A stretch of 64,000 bases of DNA from Streptomyces flavofungini (GTDB taxonomy: Bacteria; Actinomycetota; Actinomycetes; Streptomycetales; Streptomycetaceae), in NCBI RefSeq assembly GCF_030388665.1, contig NZ_CP128846.1, forward strand, positions 620,001-684,000, given 5' to 3'. A model generated the notes under the pieces. The model worked only from the letters and a program-made list of their open reading frames with translations. It did no database searches and was not told the origin of the DNA. Positions within the stretch are counted from its first letter, which is position 1. Each line of letters opens with the position of its first letter. Made by a program: the position numbers and the translations under genes. Of this stretch, positions 26,287 to 34,653 are shown piece after piece.

Positions 26287-27186
26287 ATGACCGATCCGGT
26301 CATCCGCGCGCTCTCGGCGAGCGACGCTCATCTCTTCGACGCACTCCCCGACCCCCTGGGCGCCCGTGAAAGCCATCGGCGCACCCGGTTCCGCCCCGAC
26401 TGGAAGCGCGTCGCCCTGCGGGACGGCGAGGTCGTCGCACGCGGCGCGTGGTGGGGCGGCCCCGACGACTCGGAGCCCCTCAACATCAACTGGTTCGACG
26501 TGGCCGAGGGCCAGGAGGAGGCAGGGGCCGAACTCCTGCGCTCCGCCCCCTGGCAGGTCGAACTCGAGATCAACCTGCCCGGCGGCTGGCGGGACGAGCC
26601 CGACCTGCGCGCCGCCGCCGAGGCGCGGTTCGCCGCCGCAGGCGCCGCCGGGTACGAACACCTGGTGGAGCGCTTCCTGTACCGCTGGACCCCGGAGCGG
26701 GGTCTGCCCGAGCGGCCCGGACGGCTGCGCTTCAGCCCCGAACCGGACGACAGCGTGTTCTTCGAGGCGTTGCGCCGCATCCACTCCATAACACTGGACA
26801 CCCACGCGCTCAAGGCCATCGAGGAGGGTGGCCTCGACCGAGCCGCCCAGGAGGAACTCGACTTCTTCCACTGGTGTCCCTCCCCCCGGGAGTGGTGGCA
26901 GATCGCGCGCACACCCGAGGGTGACCTGGCGGGCATCCACATCCCGGCCCACAACCCCTCCGGTCCGACCATCGGTTTCGTCGGAGTAGTCCCCGAACAC
27001 CGCGGTCACGGCTACGCCTACGACCTCCTCACGGAGTGCACCCACGTCCTCGTCGAGCAGGGCGCGGAGTTCATCAGCGGGGCGACGGACCAGGGCAACT
27101 TCCCGATGGCCGCGAACTTCGCCAAGGCGGGCTTCCCTGTGGTCCGTGAACGCATCAACTTCCACCCGGCGGGCCGAGCGGCCTAG
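26287..27186 (+). CDS. GNAT-family N-acetyltransferase
   Basis: This encodes 299 residues from an ATG with GGAGGA five bases upstream. The C-terminal half is a GNAT core: GFVGVVPEHRGHGYAYDLL supplies the acetyl-CoA pyrophosphate loop (the R-G-H-G part of Q/RxxGxG/A), followed by ISGATDQGNFPMAANFAKAG as in the last helix-strand. The N-terminal half may be a degenerate second GNAT repeat. The acceptor is unknown. The CebR-like operator 25 bases upstream suggests sugar-linked control, although nothing in the protein points to sugar metabolism. A terminator follows. Confidence 0.85.
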   Translation: MTDPVIRALSASDAHLFDALPDPLGARESHRRTRFRPDWKRVALRDGEVVARGAWWGGPDDSEPLNINWFDVAEGQEEAGAELLRSAPWQVELEINLPGGWRDEPDLRAAAEARFAAAGAAGYEHLVERFLYRWTPERGLPERPGRLRFSPEPDDSVFFEALRRIHSITLDTHALKAIEEGGLDRAAQEELDFFHWCPSPREWWQIARTPEGDLAGIHIPAHNPSGPTIGFVGVVPEHRGHGYAYDLLTECTHVLVEQGAEFISGATDQGNFPMAANFAKAGFPVVRERINFHPAGRAA

Positions 27187-27205
27187 CGGGAGGCAGCAGA
27201 CGGTG

Positions 27206-27237
27206 AGGGGTCCGGTCCGAGGGTGGGCCGGACCCCT
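27206..27237 (+). terminator. Terminator after GNAT gene
   Basis: A 10-bp stem AGGGGTCCGG (27206-27215) pairs with 27228-27237 across a 12-base loop, beginning 20 bases after the stop. Confidence 0.7.
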
Positions 27238-27287
27238 TGTCAGCGGCCGGATACAGTGCGTCGACGGCAGGGCCGGTTGCTTGGGAA

Positions 27288-27366
27288 GGCCTTCAGCAGG
27301 GCCTTGAGAAGGCTTGCGAAGGCTTTGAGCAGGGCCTTGAGCAGGGCCTTGAGGAGGCCTTGAGGA
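27288..27366 (+). repeat. Tandem 12-bp repeats in the leader of the phosphoesterase gene
   Basis: About six and a half degenerate copies of AGGGCCTTGAGC lie just before the GTG start at 27378, the last copies overlapping its GGAGGAGGGG ribosome site. Read in frame with the gene they would encode EQGLEQGLEEAL, but no good start exists upstream, so I treat them as a leader repeat. Confidence 0.65.
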
Positions 27367-27377
27367 GGAGGGGAAGC

Positions 27378-28598
27378 GTGAGCGGCACCAGCGAAACCCG
27401 TACCGCCGACAGTGCGGCGCACGAGGCTCGGCCGAGCCCGCTGCGCCGTCTGATGCGCTACCTCCCCCTGATCGCCCCCGTCCTGCTGTGGACCGTGCCC
27501 TGCTGGGTGCTGTTGCACACCGGACAGCACTGGCCGCTCCCCGTGACGCTGGCCGGCACCGCCCTGTTCGCCCTCGGCCTGATCGGTATGCCGCTCGCGA
27601 TGACGCGGGGCCACGGCCGCCGTCAGCAGGACTGGGCGGCGATCATCGGGGACACCCTGCTGGGTGCCGTCTGGACCGTGTTCACCTGGTCCGTTCTGCT
27701 CGGGGCCCTGCTGCGGCCCGCCCTGGCCGTGACCGGTGTCGGCGACGGCCAGGACCGGGCCCGGGCCACCACGTGGGTGGTCCTCGGCACCGCCGCCGTG
27801 CTGCTGGCCTGGGGGTACGCCGAGGCTCGCCGGGTCCCACGGGTACGGCGCCTCGATGTGCGGCTGCCGCGCCTGGGGGCCGGTCTGGACGGCACGCGTG
27901 TCGTCCTCATCACTGACACCCACTACGGCCCGCTCGACCGCGCCCGCTGGTCGGCGCGGGTCTGCGAGACGGTCAACACCCTGGAGGCCGACCTGGTCTG
28001 CCACACCGGGGACATCGCGGACGGCACGGCGGCACGCCGCCGGGCCCAGGCCGCCCCCCTCGGCACCGTGCGGGCCACCAGGGCCCGGGTCTACGTCACC
28101 GGCAACCACGAGTACTACAGCCAGGCCCAGGGCTGGGTCGACCTGATGGACGAGTTGGGCTGGGAGCCGCTGCGCAACCGCCATCTGCTGCTCGAACGCG
28201 GTGGCGACACCCTCGTGGTCGCCGGTGTGGACGACGTCACCGCCGAGTCCTCCGGCCTGCCCGGCCACCGCGCCCACCTCAGCGGGGCGCTGGCCGGCGC
28301 CGACCCCGACCACCCCGTCCTGCTCCTGGCCCACCAGCCCAAGTTCGTCGACCGGGCGGCAGCCGGCGGCGTCGACCTCCAGCTCTCCGGTCACACGCAC
28401 GGCGGCCAGATCTGGCCCTTCCACCACCTGGTCCGCATCGACCAGCCCGCCCTGGCGGGCCTCAGTCGCCACGGCACCCGCACCCTTCTCTACACCAGCC
28501 GCGGCACCGGCTTCTGGGGCCCGCCCTTCCGCATCTTCGCCCCCAGCGAGATCACCCTGCTCGTCCTCCGCTCCCCGCACCGGCCGACCTCGACCTAG
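27378..28598 (+). CDS. Membrane-anchored metallophosphoesterase
   Basis: This encodes 406 residues from a GTG with GGAGGAGGGG six bases upstream. Three or four transmembrane helices fill the first 150 residues (LPLIAPVLLWTVPCWVLL; LAGTALFALGLIGMPLAM; VWTVFTWSVLLGALL; TWVVLGTAAVLLAWGY). The calcineurin-type catalytic domain follows: ITDTHYG, CHTGDIADG, VTGNHEYY, LLAHQPKF and SGHTHGGQ, all five metal-site motifs intact. This is the plan of YkuE/YaeI-type phosphoesterases, some of which act on UDP-sugars or lipids at the membrane. The substrate is unknown. Its 3' end overlaps the convergent hydrolase gene by 47 bases. Confidence 0.88.
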   Translation: MSGTSETRTADSAAHEARPSPLRRLMRYLPLIAPVLLWTVPCWVLLHTGQHWPLPVTLAGTALFALGLIGMPLAMTRGHGRRQQDWAAIIGDTLLGAVWTVFTWSVLLGALLRPALAVTGVGDGQDRARATTWVVLGTAAVLLAWGYAEARRVPRVRRLDVRLPRLGAGLDGTRVVLITDTHYGPLDRARWSARVCETVNTLEADLVCHTGDIADGTAARRRAQAAPLGTVRATRARVYVTGNHEYYSQAQGWVDLMDELGWEPLRNRHLLLERGGDTLVVAGVDDVTAESSGLPGHRAHLSGALAGADPDHPVLLLAHQPKFVDRAAAGGVDLQLSGHTHGGQIWPFHHLVRIDQPALAGLSRHGTRTLLYTSRGTGFWGPPFRIFAPSEITLLVLRSPHRPTST

Positions 28599-29907
28599 CG
28601 CCGACCGGGCCGCCACGGTCGAGGCCCCGCGGGGCGTGGAAGCGCACCTCCGGGTACCGCGCCGACGGTCCGTCGAGGAGCGGCGTCTCGCGGCCCCGCA
28701 GGTGAGTGTCGAGGAACGCCGTGACGTAGGCGCGGACGATCGCGTCGCTGCGGTCGCCGTCGAGGTCCTGCAGCGGAATGTCGAACTGCCCGGCCAGCGG
28801 TGCCAGGTCGGTCAGGGAGTTGTGCTCGATGCCGTCGACGGTCAGCCAGCGCTTCCAGCCCGTCAGTTCGGTCCAGGTCTCGTCCCAGGTGCGGTCCGCC
28901 CCGCCGGGTACGTGACTGGGCCTGCCCAGCATCAGGAGCGGCCGGTCGACGGGGGTGTCGTTGGGGTAGTGGTAGTTGCCGTCCATGTTGACGGCGGCCT
29001 TGATGCGGGTGTCGCGCAGCATGGCGGGGATCGTGCTGAAGCCTCCGGCGGAGTGGCCGACCATCGCGACGCGGCGGGTGTCGATCCGGGGGCCGCCCTT
29101 CCAGGGCAGGGCCGGGGTCCGGTCCTTGGACGAGGTCCGTCCTGGGGTGTCCGGCGCGGCCCTGCCGGTCAGTTCGTCGAGTACGAAGGTGACGTCTTCG
29201 GCGCGGACGGCGCCGACTTTGGGGTAGTCCCTGTCCGCGCACGCCACGCAGGACGTGGTGCGGCCGTCGGGGAAGGAGATGCCGTCGGCTTCGTAGGTGT
29301 GCCCGACGGCGGCGACGACGTAGCCACGGCCGGCGAGTTCCTCGGCGAGCCCGGTCAGCGTGGCGCGCGGCATCCCGAAGCCCGGCGAGAGCACGACCAA
29401 CGGCAGCCCGCCGGGCGCGGGGGCGGGCCTGGCGCCCACCGTCGCGTGCGTCGTCACCTCGCTCAACGCGGTGGGCGGGACGGGTATCCGATTCGCTGTG
29501 ACGTACCGCTGGGACTCCGCCGCTGTCATGTACGGAGCGGGCGTGCCCGAGGGCTTCCGCACCGGGTACCAGAGGGACACCATCAGCTCACGGCGCTCCC
29601 CTGGCACCCAGGGATCGGCCCGGTCCTCGTCCTTGAGGTGCAGCGTCGTCAGCCCCACCGGCCGGTCGCCCGAGGGCTCGGGCAGAGCCGGTGCGGTCCG
29701 ATCCGGTCGCGTGGGCGAGTCGGTGGCCGCGTGCGTGGCGGTGCCGCCCTCGACGTGGGCACCCTCGCCGGGGGCACCTCCGGCGGAGCCGTCCCCGGCC
29801 GAGACCCCCACGGCGGAGCCGCCCCCGGCCGAGACATCCCCGGCGGAGACGAGCAGAGCCACGACGGCTGCCGCACTGGCGAGGGACGCACGCTGCCTTG
29901 CCTTCAT
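28552..29907 (-). CDS. Exported PAF-acetylhydrolase-like alpha/beta hydrolase
   Basis: This encodes 451 residues from ATG 29907 (MKARQRASLASAAAVVALLV), a signal peptide followed by a Ser-Ala-Gly-rich linker with SAGDVSAGGG-type repeats. The catalytic domain resembles platelet-activating-factor acetylhydrolases and bacterial lipases of that group: LVVLSPGFGMPRATLTGLAE (oxyanion region), VAMVGHSAGGFS with Ser286, then KAAVNMDG and HNSLTD near the triad Asp and His. It probably cleaves short-chain esters or lipids outside the cell. A longer frame to 30024 lacks an export start. The C-terminus overlaps the converging phosphoesterase gene. Confidence 0.82.
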   Translation of the reverse strand: MKARQRASLASAAAVVALLVSAGDVSAGGGSAVGVSAGDGSAGGAPGEGAHVEGGTATHAATDSPTRPDRTAPALPEPSGDRPVGLTTLHLKDEDRADPWVPGERRELMVSLWYPVRKPSGTPAPYMTAAESQRYVTANRIPVPPTALSEVTTHATVGARPAPAPGGLPLVVLSPGFGMPRATLTGLAEELAGRGYVVAAVGHTYEADGISFPDGRTTSCVACADRDYPKVGAVRAEDVTFVLDELTGRAAPDTPGRTSSKDRTPALPWKGGPRIDTRRVAMVGHSAGGFSTIPAMLRDTRIKAAVNMDGNYHYPNDTPVDRPLLMLGRPSHVPGGADRTWDETWTELTGWKRWLTVDGIEHNSLTDLAPLAGQFDIPLQDLDGDRSDAIVRAYVTAFLDTHLRGRETPLLDGPSARYPEVRFHAPRGLDRGGPVGARSRSAGAGSGGRAG

Positions 29908-30103
29908 GTCGGTCGCTTTCTGTCGGTGGTTCGTTCCGGCACGCGGGACGGCGCGCCGGAACGTTCGCGGGCCTTGCACGCTAGGAGCCCGACGCCGTGC
30001 GCGTCGTCGGACCAGGGGTGACAACGGGCGCCCCGCGTTGCACCTGTGCGGCGACAGCCAGGGGTGACAGCGGCGCTCTCGGCCCGGCGCCGACGGCCGG
30101 AGG

Positions 30104-31168
30104 TCAAGCAGTGGGTTCCAGCGCGCGGAGCAGCATCGGCAGGGACCGGTGGAACTCCCTCGCCCAGTACGGCGGTGAGTGGGTGCCCGAGTAGAAGTGG
30201 GTGGTCACCGGGACGCCGACGCGGTGCAAACGGTCGGCGAGCGCCCGGGACTGACGAGCCATGAGTGTCTCGGTCGGGGAGACGGCGTCCTCGGGGAACG
30301 GGGCCGCCGGATCCTCCAGGCCGGGGATCTCCGGGTCGGGCTCCACGTCGGGCGGGTCCAGTGGGCCCGCGGTACCGTCGCCGGCGGCGAGGTGGACGGG
30401 GACTCCGCGCAGACGTTCGGCGAGGTAATAGGGGTCGTGGGCATGCCAGTTGGCGCGGTCGGTCACCGGGTCGCCCCACAGGGCCCGCCAGTCGAGCCCC
30501 AGGTACGTCATTCCGGCCCTGATCGCGTGCGGATGTCGCGAGGGGTGCACGAAACCGCTGTAGCTCGCGACCGCGCGGAACAGTCCGGGGTGACGCGCCG
30601 CGTACGACAGGGCGCCGAATCCGCCCTGCGACTCGCCCGCCGCCACACGGCGCGTCCCGGCGCCGTAGCTCCGCTCCAGAAGAGGGCGCATCTCGCCCAG
30701 GTGGAAGGTCTCGACGGCGGGCGGGCCGCCCTCGCCGCGGTTGAACCAGTCGGTGTAGAAGCCGAACAGCGGCATCTCGGGCATGACGACCAGGACGTCA
30801 CGCAGCGCGGGCACCTCGTGGAGGCGGGCGGCGTAGTCCTCCGTCCAGGCCTTGTAGTTGCCGTCGCCGCCGACCAGGAGGTAGAGCACGGGCCAGCGGT
30901 CCTGGGGCCGGCGCCGCTCCCAGCCGTCCGGGGTGAGCAGCCGGACCTTCGCGTCGCGTCCCAGCGCGGGCGAGGAGACGGTGAGATCGCGCAGGCGCGG
31001 GCCGAGGCGCCGCTCCGCGATGACGCGGGCACCGTCCGGTGCGGTCGTTCGTGTGCCCACGGACTCGCGCTCCCCCACGGCGGGGGCGGCGCCGGCCGGG
31101 CCGGGCGAGAGAAGGACGACGAGGGGCAGCAGGGCCAGCAGAACCTTGAATCGAGTCTTCTTGCGCAT
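30104..31168 (-). CDS. Secreted esterase (esterase D / antigen-85-like fold)
   Basis: This encodes 354 residues from ATG 31168 (MRKKTRFKVLLALLPLVVLL), with a clean signal peptide ending AGAAPA. The domain matches the putative-esterase / mycolyltransferase-like group: WPVLYLLVGGDGNYKAW, VLVVMPEMPLFGFYTDW, AAGESQGGFGALSYA (Ser180), and a C-terminal FYSGTHSPPYW with the triad His. Streptomyces lacks mycolic acids, so trehalose-ester transfer is unlikely; plain ester hydrolysis is more probable. It is transcribed ahead of the PAF-type hydrolase, with a gap of 196 bases, and divergently from the ArsR set. Confidence 0.85.
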   Translation of the reverse strand: MRKKTRFKVLLALLPLVVLLSPGPAGAAPAVGERESVGTRTTAPDGARVIAERRLGPRLRDLTVSSPALGRDAKVRLLTPDGWERRRPQDRWPVLYLLVGGDGNYKAWTEDYAARLHEVPALRDVLVVMPEMPLFGFYTDWFNRGEGGPPAVETFHLGEMRPLLERSYGAGTRRVAAGESQGGFGALSYAARHPGLFRAVASYSGFVHPSRHPHAIRAGMTYLGLDWRALWGDPVTDRANWHAHDPYYLAERLRGVPVHLAAGDGTAGPLDPPDVEPDPEIPGLEDPAAPFPEDAVSPTETLMARQSRALADRLHRVGVPVTTHFYSGTHSPPYWAREFHRSLPMLLRALEPTA

Positions 31169-31387
31169 GATCGTGACCGTTCGGTGGTGAGGGGGTGGGG
31201 CAGGAGGGTCAGGCGCCATGTCCTCGACGCTAGGGAGGCCGGGGCGGGGTGGCATCCGCCGCTGAGAGTCGGGCGCTACTCCCGTGGGAGCAGTCGGCAC
31301 CCAGAAGTCAGCAGCCGCCGAACCCGCAGCCGGCCCTGAGGCACCCCCGAGACGTCCCCCATCTCTCCCTGACGCGCCCCCGAGATG

Positions 31388-31405
31388 TGTCAAGAATCTT
31401 TGACA
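31388..31405. promoter_or_regulatory. Operator-like dyad 1 upstream of ArsR gene
   Basis: TGTCAAGAATCTTTGACA: perfect 6-bp arms around a 6-base centre. It lies 55 bases before the ArsR start and about 32 bp, three helical turns, from dyad 2. Confidence 0.65.
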
Positions 31406-31419
31406 GGCGTCCCCGGGCA

Positions 31420-31437
31420 TGTCAGCTTTTCTTGACA
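31420..31437. promoter_or_regulatory. Operator-like dyad 2 upstream of ArsR gene
   Basis: TGTCAGCTTTTCTTGACA: the same arms with one mismatch and the same spacing. The pair suggests co-operative binding of the ArsR-family dimer to its own promoter. TTGACA in each could double as a -35 box, but no -10 was placed. Confidence 0.6.
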
Positions 31438-31459
31438 GGAACAAGGGAGAGAGGCCGCG

Positions 31460-31849
31460 ATGGCCGAGGAGCAGGCTCCGGAACCGACGGGCGACAAGTT
31501 GCTCAAGGTGCTCACCGCGCTGGGCAATCCGCACCGGATGCGGATCGTCGCCGCGCTCACCGCTCGCCGGAACTACGTCAGCGCGCTGGCCCGCGAGATC
31601 GGCATGGGCCGCCCGCTGCTGCACATGCACCTGAAGCTGCTCGAAGGCGCCGGCCTCGTCGTCGGATCGCTGGAGGCAGCCGACGACGGCAAGACCGTGA
31701 AGTACTTCGACGTCGCCCCGTTTCTCTACGAGTTGACTCCGGAGGTCATCCACGAGGCGGTACGGACTCTCACCGACACACGCGAAGGCCGGGCCGAGGC
31801 CCACGGCACCACGAACACCGCGGACACCACGAAAGAGGAAACGAAGTGA
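31460..31849 (+). CDS. ArsR-type winged-helix regulator
   Basis: This encodes 129 residues from an ATG behind GGGAGAGAGG. The winged helix is clear: LLKVLTALGNPHRMRIVAAL, then NYVSALAREIGMGRPLLHMH (recognition helix) and LKLLEGAGLVVGSLEAADDG (wing). No metal-binding Cys cluster is present, so the signal is probably not a metal. The C-terminal tail is low complexity (TTNTADTTKEETK). Two dyads upstream fit auto-repression. Its stop overlaps the next gene at GTGA, and the set ends with an MMPL exporter, so it may control drug or lipid export. Confidence 0.85.
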   Translation: MAEEQAPEPTGDKLLKVLTALGNPHRMRIVAALTARRNYVSALAREIGMGRPLLHMHLKLLEGAGLVVGSLEAADDGKTVKYFDVAPFLYELTPEVIHEAVRTLTDTREGRAEAHGTTNTADTTKEETK

Positions 31850-32160
31850 ACGGACAAGGGGCGACGCTCGCCGCCGAATCCGACCTGGTGGGGGCATGGG
31901 TAGGCGGGATCGGCGCGGGCGGGTTCTTCCTCCTGCTGATCGTGATCGTCTGGCAGCTCGCCGCCACCTGGCGGGCCCGGATGCTCGCTGCCCGCGAGGA
32001 GCAGTACAGGCAACTCGCGACGAAGTACGCACAGCTCCTCGAGGACAACGTCGAGCTGCACCGGCGTTCGACCGAGGAAATGCGGCAGACACGTGAGGAA
32101 CTGGCGCAGACCCGCCTCGCCGTGACGTCGATGGAGAAGATGATGCGCGAGATCGAATAG
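31846..32160 (+). CDS. Membrane-anchored coiled-coil protein
   Basis: This encodes 104 residues. GTG 31846 overlaps the ArsR stop (GTGA), with AAAGAGGAA upstream. One transmembrane helix (about 18-41, AWVGGIGAGGFFLLLIVIVW) is followed by a long charged coiled coil (REEQYRQLATKYAQLLEDNV; EEMRQTREELAQTRLAVTSM). No family name is known to me. Translational coupling to the regulator suggests it is either its membrane partner or part of the exporter it controls. Confidence 0.75.
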   Translation: MNGQGATLAAESDLVGAWVGGIGAGGFFLLLIVIVWQLAATWRARMLAAREEQYRQLATKYAQLLEDNVELHRRSTEEMRQTREELAQTRLAVTSMEKMMREIE

Positions 32161-32422
32161 GCGCGGCAGCCCGTGGGTGAGCACGCGCGACCGTACGACG
32201 ACGCGCGCGGCGCCCACCGGACGCGCCATCCACGCGGTACGGCCAGGAGCGGCAACTCCCGGCCGTACCCAGGCAGAACACACCCCGGGGCCAAGGCCCC
32301 GGACCGACACCACCACCCGGACGCCACGGCAGGTCGTCACACCGCAGACGCCGTGGCGCGGGTCCCGTGCGCCTGATGCCGGTCGGTGACCGGCGGCGCG
32401 CTCCACATGAAGGAGACTACTC

Positions 32423-34537
32423 ATGCGTCCGCTGCTCCAGCGCATCGCCGGTGCGCCCGCCGGACGGCGCTCGAAATGGCTCGTCCTCGCGGCCTGGCTG
32501 ATCCTCGCCGTGGCGCTCGGCCCGCTGGCCGGAAAGCTGGGCGAGGTCGAGGACACCAGCGCCAACGCGTTCCTGCCGCGCGGCGCGGAGTCCGCGAAGC
32601 TCAACACGGAACTGGAGAGGTTCCGCGACGACCCGGTCATGCCGGCGGTCGTCGTCTACACCGGCGACGGAGCCGACGCGGCGACCGCCGCCGAGCGGGC
32701 CGCCACCGCCGACCGGTCCGCGTTCGCGCGGCTCGCGGCCCCGGGTGAGGAGGTCTCGCGACCGCTGCCGTCGGACGACGGCGAGGCCCTCATGGTCCTG
32801 GTCCCCCTGTCCAGGGAGGACGACGACCTCACCGACAAGGTCGAGGACCTGCGCGACATCGCGGGCGCGCACGCGCAGCCGGGCCTCGACGTCGAGGTCG
32901 GCGGTCCGGCAGGCTCGCTCACCGATCAGGTCGCGGTCTTCGACAGCCTCGACTCGACCCTGATGATCGCCACCGGCCTCGTCGTCACCGTGCTGCTCCT
33001 GATCACCTACCGCAGCCCGGTCCTGTGGCTGTTCCCGCTGATCGCGGTCGGTTTCGCGGCCGTCCTCACCCAGGTCGGCACCTACCTCCTCGCCCAGCAC
33101 GCCGACCTGCCCGTCGACCCGCAGAGCGCGGGCGTGCTCATGGTCCTCGTCTTCGGCGTCGGCACCGACTACGCGCTGCTACTCATCGCCCGCTACCGCG
33201 AAGAGCTGCACCGCCACGAGGACCGGCACACGGCGATGCGGATCGCCCAGCGCCGCTCGGGCCCCGCGGTCCTCGCGTCGGCCGGGACCATCGCCGTCGG
33301 CCTGGCCTGCCTCGCCCTCGCCGACATCAACTCCTCGCGCTCGCTCGGCCTGGTCGGCGCGGTCGGTGTCGTGTGCGCTTTCCTCGCGATGGTCACCGTC
33401 CTGCCGGCCCTCCTTGTCGCCGTGGGCCGCTGGGTGTTCTGGCCCTTCGTCCCCCGCCACGGCACGCCCGCGCGCAAGGAACGTACGGTCTGGTCCCGTG
33501 TCGGAGCGGCCGTCGCACTGCGCCCCCGCTGGTCCTGGCTGATGTCGGTCGCGGTCACCGGGCTCCTCGCGCTCAGCGCCTTCGGCATCGACAGGGGCCT
33601 GACGCAGGCGGAGATGTTCCAGGACAAGCCCGAGTCGGTGATCGCGCAGGAGAAGATCTCCGCCCACTATCCGTCGGGCGCCTCCGACCCCGCGAAGGTC
33701 ATCACGAACGCTCCGCAGGCCGGGCGGGTGCGGGAGGCCGCGTCCCGGGTCGAGGGGGTGGCGCGCGTCGAGGACGGCGCCCGCACAGGCGACGGCCGAC
33801 TCGCCGAGCTCTCCGTGGTGTTGAAGCACGCGCCGGACAGCCGGGCCGCCGAGGACACCGTCGACCGCCTCCGGGATGCCGTGCACGCCGTGGACGGCGC
33901 CGACGCGCTGGTCGGCGGCACCACCGCGCAGACCCTCGACACCCGACGGGCCGCCGACCGCGACCTGACGACGATCGTCCCGGTCGTCCTGCTGGTCGTC
34001 CTGGCCGTCCTGATCTGGCTGTTGCGGGCGCTGGTCGCCCCCGTCCTGCTCCTGGCGACGGTGGTGCTGTCCTACTTCGCGGCGCTCGGCGCCTCGAACC
34101 TGCTGTTCGAGCACGCGCTCGGATTCGCCGGCGTGGACTGGTCGATCCCCCTGATGGGCTTCGTCTTCCTCGTCGCCCTCGGCATCGACTACAACATCTT
34201 CCTGATGCACCGCGTCAGGGAAGAGGCCGCCCGGCTCGGCCACACCCACGGCATCCTGGAGGGCCTGACCAGCACCGGCGGCGTCATCACCTCCGCGGGC
34301 GTCGTACTCGCCGCGACCTTCGCGGTCTTCGCGGGCCTTCCGCTGGTGACCATGGCGCAGATGGGCGTGATCGTCGGCATCGGCGTCCTGCTCGACACCT
34401 TCCTCGTCCGCACGGTCCTGGTGCCCGCTCTGGCCCTGGACCTGGGCCGCTGGTTCTGGTGGCCCGGGAAGCTGTGCCACGCGCCGGAGCGGCGGGCGGA
34501 GGCGACGGAAGAGGCCACGGCGCGGGTCACGGTCTGA
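32423..34537 (+). CDS. MMPL/RND-family transporter
   Basis: This encodes 704 residues from an ATG behind GAAGGAG. It has the classic MMPL plan: TM1 (WLVLAAWLILAVALGPLA), an external domain, then a five-helix bundle starting TLMIATGLVVTVLLLITYR, with the proton-relay region VFGVGTDYALLLIARYREEL. The plan repeats: a second external domain and a second bundle with LVALGIDYNIFLMHRVREEA. Duplicated GTDYALL/GIDYNIF motifs mark a proton-driven exporter of lipids or hydrophobic compounds. It is about 260 bases downstream of the ArsR/coiled-coil pair, and I see no terminator between, so co-regulation is likely. Confidence 0.9.
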   Translation: MRPLLQRIAGAPAGRRSKWLVLAAWLILAVALGPLAGKLGEVEDTSANAFLPRGAESAKLNTELERFRDDPVMPAVVVYTGDGADAATAAERAATADRSAFARLAAPGEEVSRPLPSDDGEALMVLVPLSREDDDLTDKVEDLRDIAGAHAQPGLDVEVGGPAGSLTDQVAVFDSLDSTLMIATGLVVTVLLLITYRSPVLWLFPLIAVGFAAVLTQVGTYLLAQHADLPVDPQSAGVLMVLVFGVGTDYALLLIARYREELHRHEDRHTAMRIAQRRSGPAVLASAGTIAVGLACLALADINSSRSLGLVGAVGVVCAFLAMVTVLPALLVAVGRWVFWPFVPRHGTPARKERTVWSRVGAAVALRPRWSWLMSVAVTGLLALSAFGIDRGLTQAEMFQDKPESVIAQEKISAHYPSGASDPAKVITNAPQAGRVREAASRVEGVARVEDGARTGDGRLAELSVVLKHAPDSRAAEDTVDRLRDAVHAVDGADALVGGTTAQTLDTRRAADRDLTTIVPVVLLVVLAVLIWLLRALVAPVLLLATVVLSYFAALGASNLLFEHALGFAGVDWSIPLMGFVFLVALGIDYNIFLMHRVREEAARLGHTHGILEGLTSTGGVITSAGVVLAATFAVFAGLPLVTMAQMGVIVGIGVLLDTFLVRTVLVPALALDLGRWFWWPGKLCHAPERRAEATEEATARVTV

Positions 34538-34556
34538 ACGAGCCCGCCGCCCCCGG

Positions 34557-34593
34557 GTGGTGCGGCGACCCGGTCACCGGCTCGCCGCACCAC
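34557..34593. terminator. Bidirectional terminator
   Basis: A perfect 12-bp stem GTGGTGCGGCGA (34557-34568) pairs with 34582-34593 across a 13-base loop, between the convergent MMPL and SRPBCC genes. Confidence 0.75.
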
Positions 34594-34653
34594 GCCCGCG
34601 TCCGCTCAGGCGGCCCCGACTCCCCCGGTGCACGCCGCTCCGCGTCTCAGGTG

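Noticed and set aside
27237..27377. N-terminal extension of the metallophosphoesterase through the 12-bp repeats
   Set aside because: It would need a TTG start without a ribosome site, while GTG 27378 has an excellent GGAGGAGGGG.
30104..31168. Mycolyltransferase (antigen 85) function for the esterase
   Set aside because: The fold matches, but Streptomyces has no mycolic acids, so only a general esterase call is supported.
31400..31437. TTGACA boxes as plain -35 promoter elements
   Set aside because: No -10 is found at 16-18 bases from either box, and both boxes are halves of matching dyads, so an operator reading is better supported.
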